This document shows positions 47,178 through 55,960 of a DNA stretch of 64,000 nt, piece by piece. Where the stretch lies: NCBI GenBank assembly GCA_963774935.1, contig CAVZGO010000003.1:124001-188000 (forward strand), written 5' to 3'. Position 1 is the first letter of the stretch, and each line of letters starts with the position of its first letter. The notes beneath the pieces were generated by a model that had not been told where the DNA came from, did not search any database, and saw only the letters and a program-made list of their open reading frames with translations. This stretch comes from CAVZGO01 sp963774935. Lineage in GTDB: Bacteria; Chloroflexota; Anaerolineae; Anaerolineales; UBA4823. The translations under genes were made by a program, and so were the position numbers.

Positions 47178-48698
47178 TTACTCTGGTAATCGGCGGCTAT
47201 TCCTATGCCAGCCACTGGAAAGCCGTAAAGGCATTACTGTTTCACTTGATTGATTTCTTTTTAGATACAAGATAGCCGCGGCGACCGCCAAATCACGCAT
47301 GTGCAGATCGTTATCCAATTCATCGCTACCTGGGTCTGGATATTCCTGCGCAAGCTCACCACTTCTGGTGATTGGAATTTTGAAATCTGCATCATAACTC
47401 GCCTGTTTGATACGATTATCAAGCAGTAACTGCTGCAGTAAAGGTAGGTTGGTAGGGATACCAATTAACTTCATCTCTTCCAATGCCACTTGAAGACGTT
47501 TAATGCATTCTACTCGACCCGTTCCCCACACACTTAACTTGCCAATTAAAGTATCATATTCCGAAGCAATGGAGCACCCAGAGTATACATGAGAATCGAC
47601 ACGCACCCACCCTCCACCTGGAAAACGAACAACTTTGAGCTGACCAGGACTTGGCAGGAAATCCTGCTTAGGATCTTCTGCAACAATTCGGCATTGAATG
47701 GCTACTCCGCTGGGGTGGATGTTTTCTTGTTTTATGCTTAATTCTTCCCCTGCTGACACAAGAATTTGTTCTCGCACGAGATCTACATGGGTGACCATTT
47801 CTACCACGGGGTGCTCCACCGGCAAACGTGGCTTTATTTCAAGAAAGAAGACGTGACCTTCGTTATCGATTAAGTATTCTATCGACGCTGCATTTTGAAG
47901 CTTAAACCTGCGCGCAACCTCCATTGAAATCCATCTTAATCGCTCGCGTTGTTCAGGGTTGAGACTAGGAGAAGGGGATTCGGTAATTAATTTCTGATTG
48001 CCTAATAAGATGGACCCCTCGAACTCCGGATATGTGGCAATATTCCCAAATTCATCTGCAATTACTGGCACGCTGACAAGATGTGCATTAGAGATCGCTT
48101 TTTCAAGGTATACGGTTCTATCTCCAAAAAAAACGTGAGACTCAAACTGAGCTTTACGAAGATATTCTTTCAATAATTTCGGATCTCTTACCAGTCGTTC
48201 ACCTCGACCTCGCCCCCCCCGGCACGATTTGATAACAACGGGATATCCTAAATTATCAGCCTCGACCTGCGCATATTCAAGATCACTTTCTCCAATAGCA
48301 ACTGCGCTGTGTTGGATTACCGGAGCACCAATTTTCTTTGCAAACGCTAACGAAGATAGTTTATCGCTTACCATCTCAAGCACAGGCGCAGGAGGTCCAA
48401 TAAAGACGAACCCCGCTCGCTCACAATTTCGGATAAAATCTACGTTTTCTGTTAAGAAACCATATCCCGGATGGATTGCGTCGACATTCTTTTCGCGAGC
48501 AACTTGAAGGATCAGCTCCTGGTCAATAAAACCAGCTGGCGATTTAAACTCCACACATTCGTCAGCAAGCCGAGCATGCAGTGATGTTCGATCTGGATAT
48601 TCAAACAAGGCAACTGATTGAATACCCATCTCACGAGCGGTTCGAATAATCCTTACAGCAATTTCACCACGGTTAGCTATGAGTATTTTTTTGAACAT
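47178..48698 (-). CDS. accC: Biotin carboxylase (AccC / acyl-CoA carboxylase alpha type)
   Basis: A 506-residue ATP-grasp carboxylase starting at ATG 48698 (MFKKILIANRGEIAVRIIRTAREMG). Other landmarks: HPGYGFLTENVDF, the glycine loop KSCRGGRGRGE, EFEGSILLG, EIKPRLPVEHPVVEMV and GVAIQCRIVAEDPKQDFLPSPG. It carboxylates biotin with bicarbonate and ATP. The glycine loop and the RLPVEH motif (RLQVEH is usual) differ slightly from AccC, suggesting an acyl-CoA or pyruvate carboxylase relative. About 50 residues of C-terminal extension lack recognisable homology. Confidence 0.88.
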   Translation of the reverse strand: MFKKILIANRGEIAVRIIRTAREMGIQSVALFEYPDRTSLHARLADECVEFKSPAGFIDQELILQVAREKNVDAIHPGYGFLTENVDFIRNCERAGFVFIGPPAPVLEMVSDKLSSLAFAKKIGAPVIQHSAVAIGESDLEYAQVEADNLGYPVVIKSCRGGRGRGERLVRDPKLLKEYLRKAQFESHVFFGDRTVYLEKAISNAHLVSVPVIADEFGNIATYPEFEGSILLGNQKLITESPSPSLNPEQRERLRWISMEVARRFKLQNAASIEYLIDNEGHVFFLEIKPRLPVEHPVVEMVTHVDLVREQILVSAGEELSIKQENIHPSGVAIQCRIVAEDPKQDFLPSPGQLKVVRFPGGGWVRVDSHVYSGCSIASEYDTLIGKLSVWGTGRVECIKRLQVALEEMKLIGIPTNLPLLQQLLLDNRIKQASYDADFKIPITRSGELAQEYPDPGSDELDNDLHMRDLAVAAAILYLKRNQSSETVMPLRLSSGWHRNSRRLPE

Positions 48699-48753
48699 TT
48701 TTTCTCGCAAGCTAGTTTTACTTAGGATTTTATTCAAGTAAAAACTTGAATTT

Positions 48754-51021
48754 TTACGGCTCTTCAACTCCCTGATCTGCCGGCGTTTCAGTATAGAGTG
48801 GGGTCGGTGTTTTTCTTACTCCATACGCTGCTTCCCAAGGATACAATTTTCCTGGTCGTCCTAAAAAGTACTCCTCAATTATTCTGCGAGCAATCGGCGC
48901 TGCGAAACCTGAGCCTTCCCCGATATTCTCGACAACCACAGCGATAGCTATGTCTGGTTTATCCTCTCTACCTGCTAAAGTATAGGCACCGAACCATGCA
49001 TTTGGATCAAACGAGGTTTGGGCGGTACCGGTTTTACCGGCAAGAGGAATATTCAAACCAGAAAACACGTCGAAAGCAGTGCCACGAGGGGTTCGACTCG
49101 TGATCACGCCTCTCATTGCATCTTGAATTACCGCCAAATTTTCTGACGTTACTGGTAATTCACCAGATTTTTTAGGTGACCACTCGAATATAGTATTGCC
49201 AGCTAGATCAACAATCTTTTCAATTGCCTGGGGGGTATACAGGGTGCCGCCATTAGCAATCGCTGCGAGAAATGTGGCTACTTGCAGAGGAGTAACTTGC
49301 GTATCTCCCTGTCCAACCGCCTGATTTGCAGCATCAACTACATTGGTCGGGTTGATTATCGCACCTTGACGTCTTCGTCCACAACACTCAATCCCTGTTG
49401 GTGATCCAAGACCGAAACCACGCGCCATATCCGCTACTGGCGGTGGTTTTTCCGGCGTTATAATAGACCCCACACCAAGATGCCAGAAGAAAGGATTACA
49501 CGAACGAACCAACCCTTCGGGAAGTGTTAACAGACCACTTGGTGGAGTTTGACCATCTTCTTGAAAACGCGTATAAGTCCAATCGTGAAGCGTTAACCCT
49601 TGAATCTCATTGAACTCATACTGGCAATCATAAGTATACTCCGGTGTATAAAGTCCACTCTCCAATGCTGCCGCAAGGGTAATAATTTTAAAGACTGACC
49701 CAAGTGGATATAGTCCCTGAGATGAGCGATTGAATTCCGGCAGGTCCGGATTATTAGCCATCCCCGATAATGTTTGATACCAGTTGTAATTTTCTGTTTG
49801 AAAAGCGTTCGGATCAAATCCCGGAGATGATGCCATCGCGAGAACCTTACCCGTATCGACCTCAACAACCACTGCTGCTGCCTTGAAATCTTGTAACGCA
49901 TTTTGGACAGCCGCCTGGAACTCTTTATCAATTGTCGTATAAATCGCGGCTCCTGGTTCTGATGTTACTGAACCGATCTCTGTTATTGGTTGCCCTGTAG
50001 GATCAACAACATAAAGGGTACCGCCATGTGTTTCCAACGAGGTAGTCTTCACCCCATTTCTCAATCCCTTTTCGACCAACTTTTTCGTCAACACGATAGC
50101 CTGAACGCCGCATCTCAGACACTTCACCTTGATCGATCTGGCTTACATACCCGACAAGATGTGGGGCAACCCCGTTACCAGGGTAATAACGAGAATTGTA
50201 GTTAGTTAGTGAAACTGCCCCCCAGGTAGAAAGTGCGCTAACAAGTCCAGGAGCTTCATCAGCCGCAAGTTGACCTAATGGTATATAGTCACCTGGATTT
50301 GCATTATCGACCAGGTCAGCAATCGCCTGAGCAGACAATCCTGATGCTCGAGACAATAATCCATATAAACTATCTGCTTGTTCTGGGTCAACCGCGTCAG
50401 GATAAAGACCGATCGAGACTGCATCACTTTGTTCGGCGAGTGGATTCCCATTACGATCGTAAATAGCTTCCCTCTGCAAAGGATTTAAATCCATTCGCAG
50501 GGTGTTACCACCAGTAAGTTCTGGCAAGATCATTCCATCATCATATGAGATCCGCCAGGCTCCATTCTCAAATTCCAAATCCATTTGAGTATCTCGTTCG
50601 ATCAGTCCTACGACATTGCTATCTAACAGGACTTTATAGAAAATCTGGGCATGTTTTTGGTCTATTTTAGTTGTATTGAGGATTTAGAGTTCTCGATATT
50701 GCCAAGCGCAGCTTCGTCTGCAACAGTAGTATATTTTTGTGTGAATTGTTCTAAACTTGTCGATAATTGTGATGCTGACGACAGGTGGCTATACATTTCA
50801 GTATAGTCTTCGGCTTTCCACGCTTCTAAGAATGCACGTCCAGTAATTTCAGGTTCTGGGATACGAGTAGTCAATACGACAGGAGAAGGAAGTTCCGTAG
50901 AGATGACTGCTGTCGAATTGGTTGGCATCTCACCGGCCGAAGAACATGCGCTCAGAATTAACAAGCTAACGATGAGCCCACTGAAAATAAACTTATGGAG
51001 AAAATTACCTGCTATTACCAA
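48754..51021 (-). pseudogene. MecA_N-type penicillin-binding transpeptidase, lipoprotein-anchored (frameshifts near 50032 and 50684)
   Basis: Three frames join into about 755 residues. The N-terminus (TTG 51021 or ATG 51087) has a signal with lipobox LILSACSS. Next come an NTF2-like MecA_N domain (FLEAWKAEDYTEMYSHL), the PBP dimerisation domain (REAIYDRNGNPLAEQ, LGQLAADEAPGLV) and the transpeptidase with active Ser in YPLGSVFKII (S-x-x-K), SCN in VRSCNPFFWH and KTG in AGKTGTAQ. Both breaks fall in A runs and are repaired by one base each. A class B PBP that crosslinks peptidoglycan. The cysteine after the signal implies lipid anchoring instead of a membrane helix. Confidence 0.83.
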
Positions 51022-51126
51022 AAAAACCTCGCTATCAATAACGTGTGATCGTCGAATTACTTGATCTACCAAACCTTGGATTCTCATATGTTAAATTTTA
51101 TCAGGCTGGCAAGCACGGTAAGAATA

Positions 51127-52044
51127 TTAGATATCCTCATCGAGATATTGCGGCCAGACTGGGTAGAACATGCTCCACTGTTCAGGAGATTGTCGGATAA
51201 ATTGCTCGGCTGTGGCAAGTACCATCTGTGCATTATCAACAATCTCCTCATGACGACCAGACGCCGGTTTGATGTAAATAGGTTCCGAAACTTGAAATCG
51301 GTACAGGTCATCGCTTGCTTTGATCGAGCTCGCAACAACGACAGGTGCATTGGTTTTTATCGCCAGAGAAATATGAAGCACCGGTAATGCGGCTGGAGAT
51401 CCAAAGAAGAGGGGTTTATATTTTCCATCCTGAATCGGACGATCCAAGCCGGTAAGCACAATCCCACCCTCATTCAGTGTCGTAACCGCCCGACGGATTG
51501 ACGAGACTGATACAGGAATTATATCCAGACCGGTTCTTTCTCTAATACGATTTTGCCATTTATATCCTTTACCTGGTTGTGGGGCAGATAATACTAAAAC
51601 CTCAAGCTTCCTTGGAGCAAGAAATTGTCGGGCCAGGACTTGCATCACCAAATCAAAATTTCCTTGATGAATCCCTGCCAGAATAATCCCGTGACCAGAG
51701 TGGTTATTTCTAGCTAGTAGCTGATTTAGCTGACCAGGTATATCAACCAGCCTGTCCATTTTATTGATATTTTGATTGTAGTAATTAAATATATATATCG
51801 TACTGGCTGCATGTTCAATTGTATTCAAAACTTGCTGGTCAAGCTCACCCCCGGCTAAGGATCGACCAGAAACCATCCACTGATTCACTCGTGCCGCACG
51901 AACCATGGGTGTATGTTTCATCGTGGAAAGCTTTCTAGCTGCAAATTGCGATATACCAATTCCAGCTTTGTATGGGAGAAGTTTTCCAAGTAATATTCCT
52001 AGACCGACACCCAGCGGTCCATTGATCAGAGTTTGTAAATTCAT
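51127..52044 (-). CDS. LpxL/HtrB-like lysophospholipid acyltransferase
   Basis: A 305-residue membrane-associated acyltransferase. The catalytic motif is H-x4-D (HQGNFD), followed by IIPVSVSSIRRAVTTLNEGGIVLTGLDRP, the substrate motif PLFFGSPAALPVLH and the end EQWSMFYPVWP. The family includes LpxL/LpxM and the actinobacterial mannoside acyltransferase PatA. If the host is a Chloroflexota without lipopolysaccharide, an acceptor other than lipid A (for example a glycolipid) is likely. It lies about 105 bases upstream of the penicillin-binding protein gene. Confidence 0.78.
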   Translation of the reverse strand: MNLQTLINGPLGVGLGILLGKLLPYKAGIGISQFAARKLSTMKHTPMVRAARVNQWMVSGRSLAGGELDQQVLNTIEHAASTIYIFNYYNQNINKMDRLVDIPGQLNQLLARNNHSGHGIILAGIHQGNFDLVMQVLARQFLAPRKLEVLVLSAPQPGKGYKWQNRIRERTGLDIIPVSVSSIRRAVTTLNEGGIVLTGLDRPIQDGKYKPLFFGSPAALPVLHISLAIKTNAPVVVASSIKASDDLYRFQVSEPIYIKPASGRHEEIVDNAQMVLATAEQFIRQSPEQWSMFYPVWPQYLDEDI

Positions 52045-52106
52045 AGAAGCACTAGCATCTAAATAAAATTAACAGGTTGCTGGATTATAACAGTAGAGAA
52101 GGACAG

Positions 52107-52135
52107 TTGACTTCAATTTCAAAATTCTGTAAACT
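52107..52135 (+). promoter_or_regulatory. Sigma70-type promoter of the usp gene
   Basis: TTGACT (52107-52112) and TAAACT (52130-52135) are 17 bases apart, about 50 bases before the gene. Confidence 0.55.
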
Positions 52136-52153
52136 AATGTTAATGAAGATTAA

Positions 52154-52168
52154 TTAGTCTCAGACTAA
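52154..52168. promoter_or_regulatory. Palindrome in the usp 5' leader
   Basis: TTAGTC-TCA-GACTAA is a perfect 6-base inverted repeat placed after the -10 box and before the AGGAGG site, where a repressor would block transcription or a small hairpin would affect translation. Confidence 0.4.
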
Positions 52169-52185
52169 CCAAGAGGAGGATAATA

Positions 52186-53132
52186 ATGGATGCTCCTATT
52201 TTACACAGACCCTTGAATATTTTACTTGCATACGACGGGTCAAGCCACGCTGAGGCAGCGATAGATTTAATCAACGATTTACCACTGGTTGAAAACAGCC
52301 ATGTCACCATTCTTGGGGTCTTGATTCCGCGAGAATCATCGAACCACTCGCGCCTCGAAAATGCCATGGAAAAAGCACACCAACGACTGGTCGGCGCGAA
52401 ATATAATATCTTACCGAAGATAGTATTAGGTTATCCAGCAGAACAAATCGTTCAAATTGCGGAGGAAACCAGCCCAGATCTGATTATCATGGGGGCGAAA
52501 GGATTACGTGCTACATTGGGTATATTACTTGGCGGGGTTGCACAACAGGTTGTTGAGTACGCACCTCAGCCTGTCTTGATAGTTAGAGCACCCTATACCG
52601 GGTTAAATAATGTGCTGCTGGTAACAGATGGGTCCATTCCAAGCCAACATGCTGTTGAATATCTTGCAGGATCAATTCGGGCAAATGGTGTGCCGACCTG
52701 CCAGCGATTTCCATTGCCCAAACATGCCAATATTCGTCTCATGCATGTGCTGCCACCGTTCCCATATCCAGAGATGCTTGCGCCTGTTTGGCCGGTTGGC
52801 TCTGAAATTTTTCCTGCCTTACCGCTAGATGAACAGGAAGAGTTAGCTCGACATAAAGAAGAAGAAAAGCAGGGTCAGCAGATTACTTGACTCAACAATT
52901 GACTTCTTGAATAAATGTTCGTCAACATCCGCTACACCAGTTTTGGCACGCGGGGATGCAGCAACGGAAATTATTGAGTATGTGAAAACGCACCGGATAG
53001 ATTTAATCATCGCTGGCTCAAGAGGACTTGAGTGAGATGCGCAGCTGGATCTTGGGAAGTGTCTCCCGGAAACTCGTCCACTATTCTGGATGCTCTGTAT
53101 TGATTGTCAAGCGAACGCCACCACCGGAATAG
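52186..53132 (+). CDS. Tandem universal stress protein (frameshifts near 52885 and 53030)
   Basis: About 314 residues after removing two single-base insertions. The first Usp domain (1-140) has ILLAYDGSSHAEAA, PDLIIMGAKGLRATLGILLGGVAQQVV and PVLIVRAP. The second begins NVLLVTDGSIPSQHAVEYL and ends, after the frame changes, with TEIIEYVKTHRIDLIIAGSRGL, SEMRSWILGSVSRKLVHYSG and SVLIVKRTPPPE. The main frame alone stops at 52890. Role: ATP-binding stress response, inferred from the family. A strong AGGAGG precedes ATG 52186. The 3' end converges with the M20 gene, 8 bases away. Confidence 0.82.
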
Positions 53133-53140
53133 TATTACGA

Positions 53141-54357
53141 TTATTTTTGTGCCATCCACTCAATAGCGCCAGAGGCGAGGATAGCTGCTCCTAGTGGCAG
53201 AGCTTGCTCCGAAATAAGCAGATTTGGGCTGGTGAAGCTTGCTGCTTACATCCCATTTCGGATCATGAGTGCCTAATGACAGAAAACAACCAGGTGCTTT
53301 TTGGGATAAGAAGGAAAAATCTTCTGCACCCATATACATTGGCGACTCAAGAACGTGCTCATCGCCTAAGATCTTGCGTGCCGCTGCAATCCATCCTCTC
53401 AGCCGCAATAGGATTATTGTAAGTTGGAGGATAACCTTGAATAATTTCTACGTCGACGAAGCCACCTAATGGCTCAATAATATTACAGGCTTTTTTAATT
53501 TCATCAACTAATAACTGGCGGCTCTTATCAGTAGAACGATCGTATCGTACCGGTCATCATGACCTTATCTGGAATGACATTATCAACCGAACCACCGTGA
53601 ATGGTCCCAATCGTCACCACTCCAGCTTCTAACGGATCCAATCGCCGACTGACCAGGTGGTGAATTACATCAATGAGTAGCCCTGCCAGAGCAATCGTAT
53701 CTACGGTTTCGTGGGGTCGGGCAGCATGACCACCTGCAGCCACGAATGGTTATTCTGAAGGTATCGGCAGCAGCTAACATCGCTCCTGAACGTGTGCTTA
53801 CTACTCCAACGAGGATTGTCAGGATCGACATGAAGACCAAATACCGCATCAACACCTTCCATTGCACCTTCAGCTACCATGCGCATACCACCAGACATTC
53901 CTTCCTCATCTTGAAATTCCTCACTGGGTTGGAAAATTAAGCGGACTGAACCGGGAAGTCTACCTTGCTCAGCGATCTCATTTAGAATTGTTGCAGCACC
54001 TAATAGCATTGCAGTATGGGCATCATGGCCACAAGCATGCATGATGCCAGGACGAATACTATCAAAATCGGTACCGTTGATTTCTTGGATAGGCAATGCG
54101 TCCATATCCGCACGCAATGCAACCAGAGGTCCACTCGTTCCGGAAATTTCACCGATTACTCCAGTCTTTGCAACACCCACACGAGTTTCGACGCTAATTT
54201 CTGATAACACATTTTTAACCAGGCTGGCAGTTTGAAATTCTTGAAAGCCGAGCTCTGGAAATCTGTGTATAGTTCTGCGCCATAAGCGCATTTTTTCCAT
54301 CAGCTCATTCGCACGTTTAAGAATTTCTTCACTCGTTATTAACAATGGCTCGACCAT
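53141..54357 (-). pseudogene. M20-family amidohydrolase (N-acyl-amino-acid / hippurate hydrolase type), broken by five single-base insertions
   Basis: Reading ATG 54357 to TAA 53141-53143 with five one-base corrections (near 53811, 53742, 53535, 53404, 53226) gives about 403 residues, the normal length. Landmarks: WRRTIHRFPELGFQEFQT, ALRADMDALPI, MHACGHDAHTAMLLGAA, FQPSEE (catalytic Glu), GGHAARPHETVD in the dimerisation lid, and the end MYMGAEDFSFLSQKAPGCF with LPLGAAILASGAIEWM. A metal-dependent hydrolase of N-acylated amino acids. All five shifts go the same way in an otherwise perfect gene, which favours sequencing error. Confidence 0.83.
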
Positions 54358-54474
54358 TGGAAGCCTCCGAAGGTTTATTTCATCAACTAATATGAAAATT
54401 ATAAACGGATATCGCTTGAATTTCGAAGGACTATTTTGTCCACAGGATCTTGCGTGAATACCTTGATAATTAAT

Positions 54475-54510
54475 AAAAAGAGCGATTCAACTTGATGTTG
54501 AATCACTCTT
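54475..54510 (-). terminator. Intrinsic terminator after yqaE
   Basis: On the minus strand AAGAG-GATTCAAC pairs with GTTGAATC-CTCTT (one mismatch) around a 5-base loop, followed by a run of T residues (54475-54479). It lies 24 bases past the yqaE stop. Confidence 0.8.
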
Positions 54511-54533
54511 AAAATGACGGAATTGAGGTTGAT

Positions 54534-54695
54534 TTACATGTGAACATCTCGGGTGTTAATGATCAATGCCGCAATCACACCAGGTACCCATCCAACGATT
54601 GTGAGAATGGTGGTGAGTACGAGTGAGCCACATCCCTTGTCTATCACTGCTAATGGCGGGAAAATGATACATAAAATCACACGCCAAATACTCAT
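54534..54695 (-). CDS. YqaE/Pmp3-family small membrane protein
   Basis: A 53-residue protein with two hydrophobic helices: VILCIIFPPLAVIDKGCG and LTTILTIVGWVPGVIAALII. The PPLAV turn and the WxPGxIxA pattern are the Pmp3/YqaE signature. ATG at 54693-54695 has GGAGG six bases upstream, and a terminator follows the stop. It likely modulates membrane potential or osmotic stress, from the family. It is a stand-alone unit. Confidence 0.87.
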   Translation of the reverse strand: MSIWRVILCIIFPPLAVIDKGCGSLVLTTILTIVGWVPGVIAALIINTRDVHM

Positions 54696-54860
54696 GTTTT
54701 CCTCCGTATCGAACTATGAATATGTTTCTATATTAATTACGACTTTCTCCAAAAAAAGTTACACCACGCATCATTACTCTCAATCCTGTTCCTCGACCTC
54801 CAAAGTGAAAACCCGACATTTTTTATAATTTAAGGATGGAAGGATTATAATATTTCGTAG

Positions 54861-55910
54861 ATTCAACTCACAAGTGCAACTTTGATGGTTGAAAGAAGGC
54901 AAGCTGGTGTAGGATAAGCCTCTCAAGACCGCCAAGTCAAAGGAGTGCTCATGAGCTACAAACAGCTTGCCCAGGAACAAAGATACCAGATATATGCCTT
55001 GTTGAAAATGGGTCATAATCAAACGGAGATCGCTGCAGTGATTGGCACGCATAAATCCACCATAAGTCGCGAGCTGGGCCGTAACAGCGGACTGCGAGGC
55101 TACCGGCCCAAGCAGGCTCATCACAAAGCGCTTCGTCGCCGCAATCACAGTCGAATGCGCATCCTGTCGGAGGCATGGGAGCTGATCGAAGCGAAGCTGC
55201 GTTTGGATTGGAGCCCAGAGCAGGTGTCGGGGTGGTTGAGTAGGCAGCATGTCAACCAAGTCAGCCATGAGTGGATTTACCAGTACATCCTGACGGACAA
55301 GCAAGCGGGAGGCGATCTGTATCGTCATTTGCGCTGCCAAAAGAAACGGCGCAAACGCTACGGCAGCTACGACCGGCGCGGCCAGCTGCCAAACCGGGTG
55401 AGCATTGAGGAGCGACCGGAAATCGTCGAGAAACGCCAGCGGATCGGTGATTGGGAAGTGGACACCCTCATTGGCAAAGGGCATCGTCAGGCCATTGTCA
55501 CCTTGACAGACCGTAAGTCGCGTTTCGCCTTGCTGCGCAAAGTGGATCGACGCACTGCCGACCAGGTGGGCGATGCGGTGATTGGGCTGCTCCAACCAGT
55601 TATGGATCGTTTGCATACTCTCACCGCAGATAATGGCAAGGAATTTGCTGAACACGAAAGGATCACCCAAGAACTGCAAGCGGATTTCTTTTTCGCTCAT
55701 CCCTATACTGCCTGGGAAAGAGGTGCGAACGAGAACATGAATGGTTTGATCCGACAATACATTCCGAAGAAGTATGATCTCGCTTCCGTCAGTGATGTGG
55801 ATGTGGGATTGATTATGAACCGTCTGAATCATCGTCCCAGAAAATGCCTTGATTTCTTGTCTCCTTTTGAGGTATTCTTTGATCAGTCTGTTGCACTAAC
55901 AAGTTGAATC
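54861..55910 (+). mobile_element. IS30-family insertion sequence
   Basis: About 1050 bp with imperfect terminal inverted repeats of 21 bases: left 54861-54881 (GATTCAACT to GTGCAAC) and right 55890-55910 (GTTGCAC to AGTTGAATC); the outer 9 and inner 7 bases match and the middle differs. One transposase gene fills it. No convincing target duplication is seen next to the ends. It sits between yqaE and the acyltransferase-like gene and does not visibly disrupt a reading frame. Confidence 0.85.
54951..55907 (+). CDS. IS30-family transposase
   Basis: A 318-residue transposase starting at ATG 54951 with AAAGGAG upstream. The N-terminal HTH (MGHNQTEIAAVIGTHKSTISREL) is followed by a DDE catalytic core: D in GDWEVDTLIGKGH, D in LTADNGKEFAEH, and E in WERGANENMNGLIRQYIPK. 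The stop lies inside the right inverted repeat. The frame is intact, so the element may be active. Confidence 0.93.
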   Translation: MSYKQLAQEQRYQIYALLKMGHNQTEIAAVIGTHKSTISRELGRNSGLRGYRPKQAHHKALRRRNHSRMRILSEAWELIEAKLRLDWSPEQVSGWLSRQHVNQVSHEWIYQYILTDKQAGGDLYRHLRCQKKRRKRYGSYDRRGQLPNRVSIEERPEIVEKRQRIGDWEVDTLIGKGHRQAIVTLTDRKSRFALLRKVDRRTADQVGDAVIGLLQPVMDRLHTLTADNGKEFAEHERITQELQADFFFAHPYTAWERGANENMNGLIRQYIPKKYDLASVSDVDVGLIMNRLNHRPRKCLDFLSPFEVFFDQSVALTS

Positions 55911-55960
55911 CAAGGTTTCTTATATCTGCGATTCAGGAAAATACCTTTTAAGGCGGTCCG

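Noticed and set aside
54780..55832. 350-codon open frame on the minus strand across the IS30 transposase
   Set aside because: It mirrors the transposase frame, has no ribosome binding site and no recognised domain; the + strand transposase has clear HTH and DDE motifs.
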